A stretch of 64,000 bases of DNA from Sporosarcina sp. ACRSL (GTDB lineage: Bacteria > Bacillota > Bacilli > Bacillales_A > Planococcaceae), in the NCBI RefSeq assembly GCF_022346605.1, contig NZ_JAKRNT010000014.1, positions 39,118 through 103,117 on the forward strand. Direction: 5' to 3'. The position numbers and the translations under genes are program-made. Shown one piece after another: positions 1 through 8,574 of this stretch. The notes beneath the pieces are model-generated. The model was not told the origin of the DNA and did no database searches. It saw only the letters and a program-made list of their open reading frames with translations. Position 1 is the stretch's first letter. Every line of letters begins with the position of its first letter.

Positions 1-439
1 AATCAAATCACGCAATGAGGCACTCGAAATTGCCGCACGCGCAAATTTGGATCTTGTCCTCGTCGCTCCAACGGCAAAACCACCAGTAGCCCGCGTCATG
101 GACTACGGTAAGTTCAAGTTTGAACAACAGAAGAAAGAACGCGAAGTGAGAAGAAACCAGAAAGTCATTAACGTCAAAGAAGTGCGTTTAAGCCCGACAA
201 TCGACGAACATGATTTTCAAACGAAGCTTCGCAATGGCATTAAATTCTTGCAAGCAGGGGACAAAGTGAAAGCGTCTATCCGTTTCCGCGGCCGTGCCAT
301 TACGCACAAGGAAATTGGACAACGTGTATTGGACCGCTTTGCAGAAGAATGCAAAGAATTCTCTACGGTTGAAGTGAAACCGAAAATGGAAGGCCGGAGC
401 ATGTTCCTAATACTTGCCCCGACGACCGAAAAAAAGTAA
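1..439 (+). CDS. infC: Translation initiation factor IF-3 (3' part)
   Basis: IF-3 binds the 30S subunit, prevents premature 50S joining and proofreads the start codon. The window opens inside the gene: the frame is already open at base 2 with no stop before the C-terminal domain, so the start and the N-terminal domain lie upstream. The visible part holds the linker and C-terminal domain with the characteristic [12 protein letters not shown] segment, and ends at TTEKK. rpmI and rplT follow in the standard infC-rpmI-rplT order. The L20-binding leader that normally controls this operon would be outside the window. Confidence 0.97.
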   Translation, partial: IKSRNEALEIAARANLDLVLVAPTAKPPVARVMDYGKFKFEQQKKEREVRRNQKVINVKEVRLSPTIDEHDFQTKLRNGIKFLQAGDKVKASIRFRGRAITHKEIGQRVLDRFAEECKEFSTVEVKPKMEGRSMFLILAPTTEKK

Positions 440-465
440 CGCGAACGATTTAGGAGGAACAGATC

Positions 466-666
466 ATGCCAAAAATGAAAACTCACCGCGGATCCGCAAA
501 ACGTTTCAAAAAAACTGCAACTGGTAAAGTGAAACGCGGCCGTGCTTACACTAGTCACCTTTTTGCTAACAAGTCTACAAAAGCGAAACGCCACTTGCGT
601 AAAGCTTCACTTGTTTCTTCAGGCGACTACAAACGTATCCGTGAAATGATCACATACATGAAATAA
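466..666 (+). CDS. rpmI: 50S ribosomal protein L35
   Basis: A 66-aa, very basic protein starting [17 protein letters not shown], the L35 signature, with the family's usual length. It belongs to the large ribosomal subunit. The start is fixed by a strong Shine-Dalgarno sequence (TAGGAGGAAC) just upstream. It lies 26 bp after infC, so it is co-transcribed with it. Confidence 0.98.
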   Translation: MPKMKTHRGSAKRFKKTATGKVKRGRAYTSHLFANKSTKAKRHLRKASLVSSGDYKRIREMITYMK

Positions 667-680
667 TTATTTGAAATTCC

Positions 681-753
681 GTTCAAAGAGTAAAGATGTA
701 CGAAGGCGTGGCGGCATACGTCAGCCCAAGTTCCCCATCTCCTCTTTTTGAAC
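681..753 (+). promoter_or_regulatory. Structured spacer between rpmI and rplT
   Basis: The 130-bp rpmI-rplT spacer can fold. GTTCAAAGAG (681-690) pairs with CTCTTTTTGAAC (742-753) apart from two extra T, and AGATG (694-698) pairs with CATCT (736-740), enclosing a GC-rich centre. There is no T-run after it, so it is not an ordinary terminator. It could be a processing site or a protein-binding structure upstream of rplT; the role is inference. Confidence 0.45.
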
Positions 754-796
754 CACTATTACAACATTCTTTAGGAATAGCAGGAGGTAATGAACT

Positions 797-1156
797 ATGC
801 CACGCGTAAAAGGTGGAACAGTGACGCGCAAGCGCCGTAATCGAGTATTGAAATTAGCTAAAGGCTATTTTGGATCTAAACATAGACTATATAAAGTAGC
901 AAACCAACAGGTCATGAAATCATTCAACTATGCATACCGTGACCGCCGTCAGAAAAAACGTGATTTCCGTAAACTATGGATCACACGTATTAATGCGGCA
1001 GCACGTATGAATGGTCTTTCATACAGCACATTGATGCACGGTCTTAAAGTGGCTGGCATCGAAGTGAACCGTAAAATGCTTGCTGACCTTGCAATAACAG
1101 ATGCACAAGCATTTGCACAACTTGCAGAAACAGCAAAAAAATCAGTTGCAAAATAA
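797..1156 (+). CDS. rplT: 50S ribosomal protein L20
   Basis: A 119-aa basic protein starting [20 protein letters not shown], with the conserved [12 protein letters not shown] and [15 protein letters not shown] blocks of L20. L20 is an early assembly protein of the 50S subunit, and in Bacillus it represses its own operon by binding leader RNA. The Shine-Dalgarno sequence is GCAGGAGGTAA. It is the last gene of the operon before a terminator at 1171. Confidence 0.98.
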   Translation: MPRVKGGTVTRKRRNRVLKLAKGYFGSKHRLYKVANQQVMKSFNYAYRDRRQKKRDFRKLWITRINAAARMNGLSYSTLMHGLKVAGIEVNRKMLADLAITDAQAFAQLAETAKKSVAK

Positions 1157-1170
1157 TTGATTGATCAACC

Positions 1171-1210
1171 AAAGCCCCGCTCCGTAACTTGGCAGCGGGG
1201 CTTTTTGTTA
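1171..1210 (+). terminator. Intrinsic terminator of infC-rpmI-rplT
   Basis: AAAGCCCCGC (1171-1180) pairs with GCGGGGCTTT (1195-1204) and is followed by a T-run, just after the rplT stop. Confidence 0.9.
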
Positions 1211-1308
1211 TGTTATGAATTTTGTGAAAGAAAACTGATAAACTTCTGTAGTTCTTCTTCCTAACACCAATCAATAAAGTGTAGAATAGGAGATAGGGAG
1301 TTGAATTT

Positions 1309-1599
1309 ATGAATGTACTCATAATTAGCTGGATCATATTTATATCAATTTGGGCATTTTTAATGATGGGCTATGATAAGAAGCAATCAAAGAAGCGTGG
1401 ACGTCGTATACCGGAGAAAACATTATGGCTATTTGCGATCGTTGGCGGCGGAATTGGTGCGTATTTGGGCATGATGGCATTTAGCCATAAAACGCGCCAT
1501 ACGGAATTTCGGATAGGCTTTCTCGTGCTTGCGTTACTTGACATAGGGATCATCATCTATCTCCTAGGCATCGGTCCTTTTGATATGAATAGTGTGTAA
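1309..1599 (+). CDS. ysdA: DUF1294 membrane protein (YsdA-like)
   Basis: A 96-aa protein with three likely membrane segments (about residues 3-20, 40-60 and 70-90) and the conserved DUF1294 patterns MGYDKKQSKK and PEKTLWLFAIVGGGIGAYLG. The function of the family is not known. The position right after rplT and before ysdB matches Bacillus subtilis, which supports orthology. A GGAG-containing ribosome site precedes the ATG. It is probably transcribed separately, because a terminator ends the rplT operon upstream. Confidence 0.88.
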   Translation: MNVLIISWIIFISIWAFLMMGYDKKQSKKRGRRIPEKTLWLFAIVGGGIGAYLGMMAFSHKTRHTEFRIGFLVLALLDIGIIIYLLGIGPFDMNSV

Positions 1600-1610
1600 A
1601 TGAAATAAAA

Positions 1611-1636
1611 AAAGCCCGCTAGCTTAACGGGCTTTC
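1611..1636. terminator. Bidirectional terminator between ysdA and ysdB
   Basis: AAAGCCCG and CGGGCTTT pair across a short loop with A/T tracts on both sides. The hairpin overlaps the ysdB stop codon on the opposite strand, so it can serve both convergent genes. Confidence 0.8.
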
Positions 1637-2007
1637 ATTAACGCTTCAATTGGATTTTTCCAACTGATTTCAGCTTTTGGATAATTGGAACTGATCTCGG
1701 AAGATAAGAAATGAAAATCATCTTTCGTAAACCCTTGAAGCTTTGTTTCATCTTTCACCCATACGAAAATCGACACGACATCAAAGGAATCTTCCGTTGT
1801 TCCTAAATATTTTTCACCTTCAAAGAGGGCGCCTTTATATGTGATAAAGAAATTCTTTCGTACGTTTTTCACATCATCATAGAAATAATATTGCTCTTGT
1901 TCATACGCCTCGTCCAATTTCCGTTTCGGATCCAGTAAATAACGGATCCCACGATAAAATAAGTAGACGATGAATGCAATAATGACAAAGCGGATCAACA
2001 ATCCCAT
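1624..2007 (-). CDS. ysdB: YsdB-like membrane-anchored protein
   Basis: About 127 aa with one N-terminal membrane segment (MGLLIRFVIIAFIVYLFYRG) followed by a soluble basic/aromatic domain. Sequence and location identify it as YsdB, a small protein known in B. subtilis as a member of the SigW envelope-stress regulon; its biochemical role is unknown. A start five codons further upstream is possible, but the GAGGGGAT ribosome site lies directly before the chosen ATG. It is convergent with ysdA and shares its terminator. Confidence 0.8.
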   Translation of the reverse strand: MGLLIRFVIIAFIVYLFYRGIRYLLDPKRKLDEAYEQEQYYFYDDVKNVRKNFFITYKGALFEGEKYLGTTEDSFDVVSIFVWVKDETKLQGFTKDDFHFLSSEISSNYPKAEISWKNPIEALMKAR

Positions 2008-2103
2008 ACAGCATCCCCTCACAAAAAAAAGTAATAGTCTTCTACATATACGAATGAGTTTCAGTTTGGTTTCAAGATATTCAATATTTCGGAGGTTTTT
2101 TTA

Positions 2104-2589
2104 ATGGATTTGACGACATTATTCACGATGCAGCGGGAACTGGACGCGTACATCGAAAAAAAACAATCAGTAAACAAAGATGTTTTCAAAGAAAAAGGAT
2201 TAGCATTACTCGTTGAACTGGCCGAATTGGCGAACGAAACTAGATGCTTTAAGTTTTGGAGTACAAAAGGACCGTCAGAGCGAGAAGTTATTTTGGAAGA
2301 ATATGTAGATTCGATTCATTTTCTGCTCTCGCTCGGTATTGTAAAGAAACTGGAAATGTTGAAAGTTTGGCCAGTGGGCGAAGTGGAAGGGGATTTGACA
2401 GAAGTCTTTCTGAAAACGGTCAATGCCATCCAAGAATTTATGCTGAAAACGGATATGGAGAGCTATGAAAATGTTTGGATTCATTATGGGGCAATAGCGA
2501 ACAGGATGGGAATATCCTATATTGAAATAATGGAAGCCTATATTGAAAAGAATCAGGAAAATTATAAGCGCCAGCAAACAGGCTACTAA
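2104..2589 (+). CDS. Dimeric-type dUTP diphosphatase
   Basis: A 161-aa all-alpha protein of the dUTPase_2/MazG-like superfamily, which hydrolyses dUTP to dUMP and pyrophosphate so that uracil is kept out of DNA. The metal-binding helix pair is visible: ELAELANE (residues about 40-47) and the later EEYVDSIHF (about 67-75), i.e. ExxE then ExxD, with FKFW between. CGGAGG precedes the ATG. Similar genes occur near infC in other Bacillales. The trimeric (Dut/YosS) type shares none of these motifs. Confidence 0.88.
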   Translation: MDLTTLFTMQRELDAYIEKKQSVNKDVFKEKGLALLVELAELANETRCFKFWSTKGPSEREVILEEYVDSIHFLLSLGIVKKLEMLKVWPVGEVEGDLTEVFLKTVNAIQEFMLKTDMESYENVWIHYGAIANRMGISYIEIMEAYIEKNQENYKRQQTGY

Positions 2590-2675
2590 TTAATTTAATA
2601 GAAAAATAAATTAAGATTGACAGAAGGAACTAAGAAAAATAATATAGAGATAAGTAAATAGGAGGAGGCATCACC

Positions 2676-3170
2676 GTGAGCGATTGGAGTAAAGAAGACT
2701 TTGGTATTAGATTGAAGGCCCTGAGAGAGCAAAGAGGCCTATCGATGATGGCGTTTGGAGCAGCAATTGGTACTTCGGCTAGTAGAATTAAAGATTGGGA
2801 GAAAGGTAAGAATGCCCCTTCCGCAGCATGGATTGCTAAAATATCAGAGAGATTTAACGTTTCTACAGATGAATTAATATTAGGGGACCCAAAAACTTCA
2901 CGAGCATTCACTGCAAGCAGTTCATCGAATGTTGATATGCTTTATGAACGGCTACGTGAAAATTTGATTATCACTAAAGTAGCAAATGAGCAAGATGAAA
3001 AAATGGATCAGCTCTACAGCTCCCTAGATGCTGAGAATAAAGAACGGTACCGGAGTGGCCGCGGAAGAAGATTAGCAGAGCGCGAACTTCTATCCATTTT
3101 GACGGAATTACCGAAAAAGGATGTACTCGAATTATTGGAGCTTGCAAAAATAAAGAAACGTTGGCAATGA
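2676..3170 (+). CDS. XRE-family HTH regulator
   Basis: 164 aa starting at GTG after an excellent GGAGGAGG ribosome site. Residues about 8-65 form an XRE helix-turn-helix (FGIRLKALREQRGLSMMAFG, then TSASRIKDWEKGKNAPS), and the rest is a charged helical tail ending in LLELAKIKKRW. It should be a cytoplasmic DNA-binding repressor of the Cro/CI type. The next gene, a phosphoesterase, begins six bases after its stop, so the two probably form one transcript. The target is unknown. Confidence 0.85.
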   Translation: MSDWSKEDFGIRLKALREQRGLSMMAFGAAIGTSASRIKDWEKGKNAPSAAWIAKISERFNVSTDELILGDPKTSRAFTASSSSNVDMLYERLRENLIITKVANEQDEKMDQLYSSLDAENKERYRSGRGRRLAERELLSILTELPKKDVLELLELAKIKKRWQ

Positions 3171-3175
3171 GTTGA

Positions 3176-4039
3176 ATGGTCGTACGCAAGCAAAGGAAAC
3201 GCCAAGCAATTATACTTTTTATTGTTTTTCTATCGCTCTTTGGACTCTATTTGTATAAAGAGAATACAACGATCGGGGTGACCTTCGTTGAGATCGAGTC
3301 CGACCGTATTCCTGAAAGCTTCCATCATTTCCGGATCGTACAACTTTCTGATATCCATGATTCGGAGTTTGGCGAAAACAACGCGGAATTAGTGAATAAA
3401 GTGAAGCAATTGTCACCCGACGTTATTTTTATTACGGGTGATTTCATTGATCGAAATCGTTATGATCTTGCGCATAGCTTGGAAATCGTCAAACAACTAC
3501 AAGATGTGGCACCATTTTATTTTGTAACCGGTAATCATGAGATTTCTACGAATGACACGGAACATATCAAAAGTGAGCTGACGAGCTTCGGAGTACACGT
3601 TTTAACAAATGAATCAGTTATCGTAGATAAAGGGAACGGAGAGAAAATTGCTGTTGGTGGCATTGAAGACCCCTTGTCCAGCAATCTGGATGAGAAGGAA
3701 TACGTAGAGCGAGCCATCGATAAAGCATTCAACGATGTCCAAGGCGACATTTATAGGATTCTTTTATCGCATCGTCCTGAACAATTCAACGTTTATGTGG
3801 ATCGTCAAATCGACCTCGTTTTCAGTGGCCATGCCCATGGAGGTCAAATTCGGATTCCGGGTATTGGAGGCTTACTCGCACCGGGGCAAGGATGGTTCCC
3901 GACATACACGTCCGACGTTCATGAAAAGGATGGTACAGCTATGGTCGTTAGCCGCGGTCTTGGAAATAGTCTCGTTCCAATACGAGTTTTCAATCAACCT
4001 GAAGTGATTGTCGTAACATTGAAATCATCGATAGAATAG
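3176..4039 (+). CDS. Membrane-anchored calcineurin-like metallophosphoesterase
   Basis: 287 aa. An N-terminal membrane anchor (about residues 9-27) is followed by a full two-metal phosphoesterase domain: DIH (LSDIHDSEFG), GDFID, GNHE, SHRPE and the final SGHAHGGQIRIP. The architecture matches YkuE-like enzymes, which act at the outer face of the membrane; the substrate is not evident. It follows the XRE gene after six bases and probably shares its transcript. A terminator follows at 4051. Confidence 0.9.
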   Translation: MVVRKQRKRQAIILFIVFLSLFGLYLYKENTTIGVTFVEIESDRIPESFHHFRIVQLSDIHDSEFGENNAELVNKVKQLSPDVIFITGDFIDRNRYDLAHSLEIVKQLQDVAPFYFVTGNHEISTNDTEHIKSELTSFGVHVLTNESVIVDKGNGEKIAVGGIEDPLSSNLDEKEYVERAIDKAFNDVQGDIYRILLSHRPEQFNVYVDRQIDLVFSGHAHGGQIRIPGIGGLLAPGQGWFPTYTSDVHEKDGTAMVVSRGLGNSLVPIRVFNQPEVIVVTLKSSIE

Positions 4040-4050
4040 GAAATCGTACT

Positions 4051-4083
4051 GCGCAAAGAGAATTTCTTTCTTTGCGTTTTTTT
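4051..4083 (+). terminator. Intrinsic terminator
   Basis: GCGCAAAGA pairs with TCTTTGCG, followed by a long T-run, after the phosphoesterase gene. Confidence 0.85.
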
Positions 4084-4171
4084 GTTTTGTTCTCAAAGTG
4101 AATATAATTAGAGAATGTTGTATGATGGAATAGTATATAAGTGAAAGAATGCTTTTAACGGGGGTGCTGGG

Positions 4172-5155
4172 GTGAAGGCGTTTATTCATTTAAATGGTCA
4201 ATTGAAAATTGATAAGATGGAAGAGCCGATTGCGGCTAAAGGGGAAGTCGTCGTATCATTACATGCCGCTGGGATGAATCGAAGAGATATTTACATACCT
4301 AATCGACGAGAAAGTGCGGCGGAACCGTTAATTCTCGGATCCGATGGAGCGGGGATCATCGAGTCGATCGGAGAGGGAGTAAACAAATGGTCGATTGGCG
4401 ATGAAGTGATCATTAATCCATCATTGCGTTGGTTCGACCGAAGTGCTGCTCCACCTGCAGGGTTCGATATTTTAGGAATGCCGGATCATGGTACGTTTGC
4501 TGAGAAAATTGCCATCTCCGCTGAGCAGATTGAAAAGAAGCCTGACAATCTGTCCATGGATGAGGCATCCGTTCTAGCGTTAGCCGCGTTGACAGGCTAT
4601 CGGGCATTATTTACACAAGGACAACTGAAAAATGGGGATACAGTCTTCATTCCCGGAGCCGGAAGCGGGGTTGCGACCTATCTCATTCAATTCGCGAAAA
4701 ATGTGGGTGCACGGGTCATCGTAAGTTCCCGTGTTGAAGAGAAGCGTCGGAAAGCATTGGAGCTCGGAGCAGATTTGGCGATTGACACGAGCAGTGATTG
4801 GAAAAAAGAACTCGCGAATGAAACAGTGGACCTCATCATCGAAAGTGTTGGAAGAGCTACGTTCAACCGTTCATTGGAAGTGTTGAAACAAGGAGGAAGA
4901 ATTGTTGTATTCGGGGCAACGACCGAAGATGTCATTGAATTAGATCTTCGGAAATTCTTCTATGGACAATACCAGCTCTTCGGTTCAACGATGGGGAGCA
5001 GGGAAGAACTTCGGGAAATGTTAAAACATGTTGAAAAATTCCGTGTGAAACCTGTTATCGACAAAGTCTACCGACTCGAGGATGGGTTGGAAGCTTTCCG
5101 ACATTTAGAGAACAGCGAACAATTTGGAAAAATTGTGTTGCGGATAAAAAACTAA
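4172..5155 (+). CDS. MDR-family NAD(P)-dependent oxidoreductase (quinone reductase-like)
   Basis: 327 aa starting at GTG after GGGGGTGCTGG. It has a GroES-like N-terminal domain ([17 protein letters not shown]) and a Rossmann domain with the cofactor motif [15 protein letters not shown] near residue 155. The cysteines of the catalytic and structural zinc sites of true alcohol dehydrogenases are absent, so it is a zinc-free or atypical medium-chain reductase, similar to YogA. The substrate is unknown. It appears to be a single-gene transcript. Confidence 0.82.
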   Translation: MKAFIHLNGQLKIDKMEEPIAAKGEVVVSLHAAGMNRRDIYIPNRRESAAEPLILGSDGAGIIESIGEGVNKWSIGDEVIINPSLRWFDRSAAPPAGFDILGMPDHGTFAEKIAISAEQIEKKPDNLSMDEASVLALAALTGYRALFTQGQLKNGDTVFIPGAGSGVATYLIQFAKNVGARVIVSSRVEEKRRKALELGADLAIDTSSDWKKELANETVDLIIESVGRATFNRSLEVLKQGGRIVVFGATTEDVIELDLRKFFYGQYQLFGSTMGSREELREMLKHVEKFRVKPVIDKVYRLEDGLEAFRHLENSEQFGKIVLRIKN

Positions 5156-5214
5156 CTATAGCAAATCACTTTTATGAAATTATTTTAAAGACAATTGAGA
5201 AGGACGTGGCCATT

Positions 5215-6894
5215 TTGACAGAGAAAGCGAAACCATTAACAGACTTAGCGATTGCTACAAATGCTGTAATGCAACCGATAGTAGATATCGCGAAAAATGC
5301 AGGGATACCTGAAGAAGCTGTAGAACCGTACGGACGTTATAAAGCGAAAATCGACGTAAAGAAACTGCCTGCTACAAAATCTTTCGGAAAAGTCGTTCTT
5401 GTCACTGCGACGAGTCCGACGCCAGCAGGTGAAGGAAAATCGACAGTAACAGTAGGGCTTGCTGATGCCTTGGCAAGACTAGGGGAAAAATCAATGATTG
5501 CATTACGCGAGCCGTCCCTCGGACCGGTTATGGGAGTCAAGGGAGGTGCAGCAGGCGGTGGATACGCACAAGTATTGCCGATGGAAGAAATCAATCTGCA
5601 TTTCAATGGAGACATCCACGCAATTACAACTGCGAATAATGCACTGGCTGCGATGATTGATAATCATATCCACCAAGGAAATGCATTGCAAATCGACCCA
5701 CGCCGAATCACATGGAAGCGCGCGCTGGATATGAATGATCGTTCGTTGCGCCATATTACAATCGGTCTTGGCGGTCCTGGGCAAGGGGTACCGCGCGAAG
5801 ATGGTTTCGATATTACTGTTGCTTCTGAAATTATGGCAGTGTTCTGTCTCGCGACGAGCTTGTCAGACTTGAAGGAACGTTTATCTCAAATGGTGATCGG
5901 CTATACGTACGAAAAGGAAGCAGTCACTGTAAGGGATCTAGGTGTTGAAGGGGCATTGACATTATTGTTAAAGGAAGCTTTCAAGCCAAATCTTGTTCAG
6001 ACGATTGAAGGGACACCCGCATTGATCCACGGTGGGCCTTTCGCGAACATTGCTCACGGGTGCAACTCGTTGATGGCAACGAATACGGCTAGACAATTGG
6101 CTGATATCGTTGTGACGGAAGCAGGATTTGGATCCGACCTAGGTGCAGAAAAATTCATGGATATTAAAGCGCGTAAAGGCGGATTTGCTCCAGATGCAGT
6201 CGTTCTTGTGACGACAGTCCGTGCGTTGAAAATGCATGGAGGGGTAGCGAAGGCAGATCTTGGAAAGGAAAATGTCCAAGCGGTCATGGACGGCATCGTC
6301 AATCTAGAGAAACATGTGGAAACCGTCAGAACATTTGGCGTGCAGCCAGTCGTTGCATTAAATCGTTTCATTACAGATTCTTCAGCTGAACTCGATTACA
6401 TCATGAAATGGTGTGCCTCTAAAGGCGTCCGTGCCGCAATTACAGACGTTTGGGGACAAGGCGGAGCAGGAGGATTGGACTTGGCGAAGCATGTTGTAGA
6501 ACTGCTGGAAGAGCCGAATCAGTTCGCACCCCTATACGACGTAGAGCAACCGGTTATTGATAAGATTACCGCAATTGTTCAAAAAGCGTACGGTGGAAAA
6601 GGAGTTATCCTAACAGATAAAGCAAAGAAAGATTTATTGCAGATTGAACAAAACGGGTGGGATATTTTGCCTGTTTGTATGGCGAAAACGCAATATTCCT
6701 TCTCCGATGATCCTAAGAAACTCGGAAGACCTACTGATTTTACAATTACAATCCGTGAAATCATTCCGAAGCTCGGGGCAGGATTCCTTGTCTGCCTAAC
6801 AGGAGATATTATGACAATGCCAGGTTTGCCGAAAAAACCAGCGGCACTACAAATGGATATCGATGAAAAAGGAAATGCAGTTGGACTAATGTAA
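5215..6894 (+). CDS. fhs: Formate--tetrahydrofolate ligase
   Basis: Fhs makes 10-formyltetrahydrofolate from formate, THF and ATP and feeds one-carbon metabolism in the cytoplasm. The P-loop [18 protein letters not shown] is present, with the family blocks [20 protein letters not shown] and [13 protein letters not shown]. Length (~559 aa) is normal. A GTG at 5206 is in frame, but AGGA at 5201-5204 is too close to it; the TTG at 5215 is spaced correctly, so I use that start. Monocistronic, with a terminator at 6924. Confidence 0.95.
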   Translation: MTEKAKPLTDLAIATNAVMQPIVDIAKNAGIPEEAVEPYGRYKAKIDVKKLPATKSFGKVVLVTATSPTPAGEGKSTVTVGLADALARLGEKSMIALREPSLGPVMGVKGGAAGGGYAQVLPMEEINLHFNGDIHAITTANNALAAMIDNHIHQGNALQIDPRRITWKRALDMNDRSLRHITIGLGGPGQGVPREDGFDITVASEIMAVFCLATSLSDLKERLSQMVIGYTYEKEAVTVRDLGVEGALTLLLKEAFKPNLVQTIEGTPALIHGGPFANIAHGCNSLMATNTARQLADIVVTEAGFGSDLGAEKFMDIKARKGGFAPDAVVLVTTVRALKMHGGVAKADLGKENVQAVMDGIVNLEKHVETVRTFGVQPVVALNRFITDSSAELDYIMKWCASKGVRAAITDVWGQGGAGGLDLAKHVVELLEEPNQFAPLYDVEQPVIDKITAIVQKAYGGKGVILTDKAKKDLLQIEQNGWDILPVCMAKTQYSFSDDPKKLGRPTDFTITIREIIPKLGAGFLVCLTGDIMTMPGLPKKPAALQMDIDEKGNAVGLM

Positions 6895-6923
6895 AGCGTT
6901 TCATTCAATTAGAAGCGAATGGT

Positions 6924-6963
6924 AAAGAGTTGTCACAATTTTGACGTGACAGCTCTTTTTTTA
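6924..6963 (+). terminator. Intrinsic terminator of fhs
   Basis: AAAGAGTTGTCAC pairs with GTGACAGCTCTTT and runs into a T-tract. Confidence 0.85.
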
Positions 6964-7050
6964 TAGGGGATAGGTAAAATAGCATGGTTATTTGGTATGG
7001 TATGGTCTATAATCATTCTAAAGGCTTGAAGGTGAAAGGGAAAGATTAGC

Positions 7051-8538
7051 ATGTTTACGAATTTCAGACTGAAATTAACGATGATTCTAATCATTTTTTC
7101 ATTAATTTTATCGATTCTTATAGCTGTCTTTGACTATGTTAAACTGCAAAACACTGTATTAGTCGCTCAAGAAACAAAGATTGCTATGGCTGAGGATAAA
7201 ATCATTGATAACCTATCTACGATTGATAAGGTTTACGACTTATTCGATGTGCAAACTACGAAAACGATGGAAGCCTATTCAATGGAAATGATTGAAATGT
7301 ATGAAGAGGAGTCGGATTTCACCAAATGGGACTTCGATTCACTAAAAGAAAAATATAAAATGGACATATTCATTCTCGATCATACGAATACAGTTATACA
7401 TAGTAGTTTTCCTGAAGACGTAGGTCTGAGTTTTCAAAAATGCTGCCCGGGATTTTCAAACTTATTGGATGAACGGCGGGAAGGTGAACTGTTCACTTCG
7501 GATGGCATGGATATTCAGGCAAAGACAGGTGAAGTAAAAAAGTTCAGTTACATGCCTACACCGGATCATAAGTATTTAATTGAATTAGGCTTTCTTTTGG
7601 AGGATCAGGAGATTTTTAAGCAGTTTAACTTCCTAAAATCCATCGATGAGCTAGTTGAAGAATACGATGTTATCAATTCGATCAAAGTGTACAATTCAGG
7701 TGGAAATGCTTTAGGCGTGAAGACCGAAAATTTCAAACAAGAGATCATTCAACCGCCATTCCGGGAAGTGTTTGAAAAAGTTAGAGGAAGCGGAAACCCC
7801 GAGGAACTAATGTTGCTAGAAGATGGGAATCGGGTTACATACAGATACATACCTTACTCGGCAGATGAGAGAAAAGGCTTTTCTACAAATCGGGTAGTCG
7901 AAATTGCATACAATCATCACGAAATGACAGAGTTGCTTGCACAATATAAAAACCAATTTCTTCTACAATTGCTCGTCATCCTATTTGGCTCGGTGCTCTT
8001 ATCGTTCTTGATTGCCAGACTCGTTTCCAAACCAATTCATATGGCATTCCACGACAGTCTGACCGGATTAAAAAACCGTTTGGCAGTGGAAGATGAAATT
8101 ACGAGAAGACTCGAACGGAAAAATAGTGATGTAGCTTTGATGATGATTGACTTGGATAACTTCAAGTCCGTTAATGATTGTATGGGGCATGGCGAAGGGG
8201 ATCGTATATTGAAAATCGCGGCAGCGACGATTCAAGATACGGTCGGTCCGGGCAATTTTGCTGCAAGAGTTGGCGGCGATGAGTTTCTAGTCCTTATTGA
8301 TAGGAAGGAGAGCCCTAATGTCAAACGCATTGCCGATAATTTGCTTCATCGAATAAATGAAAAGATGGAAGCCCAACTGAAAGAAGTAGGCATCCAAACT
8401 TCTATAAGTATCGGTGTTGCTCTTGCAACCGAGCAAGACAATTTCGAAACATTGTATGAAAAGGCAGATCAGGCGCTTTATCAATCTAAAGAAAACGGTA
8501 AAAACCAATATAAGATTTTTCACCCTATATTAGAATAA
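7051..8538 (+). CDS. Membrane sensor diguanylate cyclase (GGDEF)
   Basis: 495 aa. A membrane segment at about residues 8-28, an extracytoplasmic sensor region to about 308, a second membrane segment (about 309-328), then a GGDEF domain. The catalytic motif is intact (GGDEF at 408-412), and MIDLDNFKSVND carries the metal-binding aspartate, so the protein should make cyclic di-GMP from two GTP. There is no RxxD inhibitory site five residues before GGDEF. The sensor resembles double-Cache-type ligand domains in size, but I cannot name the ligand. Confidence 0.9.
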   Translation: MFTNFRLKLTMILIIFSLILSILIAVFDYVKLQNTVLVAQETKIAMAEDKIIDNLSTIDKVYDLFDVQTTKTMEAYSMEMIEMYEEESDFTKWDFDSLKEKYKMDIFILDHTNTVIHSSFPEDVGLSFQKCCPGFSNLLDERREGELFTSDGMDIQAKTGEVKKFSYMPTPDHKYLIELGFLLEDQEIFKQFNFLKSIDELVEEYDVINSIKVYNSGGNALGVKTENFKQEIIQPPFREVFEKVRGSGNPEELMLLEDGNRVTYRYIPYSADERKGFSTNRVVEIAYNHHEMTELLAQYKNQFLLQLLVILFGSVLLSFLIARLVSKPIHMAFHDSLTGLKNRLAVEDEITRRLERKNSDVALMMIDLDNFKSVNDCMGHGEGDRILKIAAATIQDTVGPGNFAARVGGDEFLVLIDRKESPNVKRIADNLLHRINEKMEAQLKEVGIQTSISIGVALATEQDNFETLYEKADQALYQSKENGKNQYKIFHPILE

Positions 8539-8540
8539 AC

Positions 8541-8570
8541 AAGGGCTGCCCATATTAGGCAGCCCTTTGA
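8541..8570. terminator. Terminator between the GGDEF gene and pepF
   Basis: AAGGGCTGCC pairs with GGCAGCCCTT across a 7-nt loop, between convergent genes. Confidence 0.85.
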
Positions 8571-8574
8571 AATT

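Noticed and set aside
5337..6908. Genes antisense to fhs
   Set aside because: Several open frames oppose fhs, but they lack ribosome sites and follow the codon bias of fhs on the other strand.
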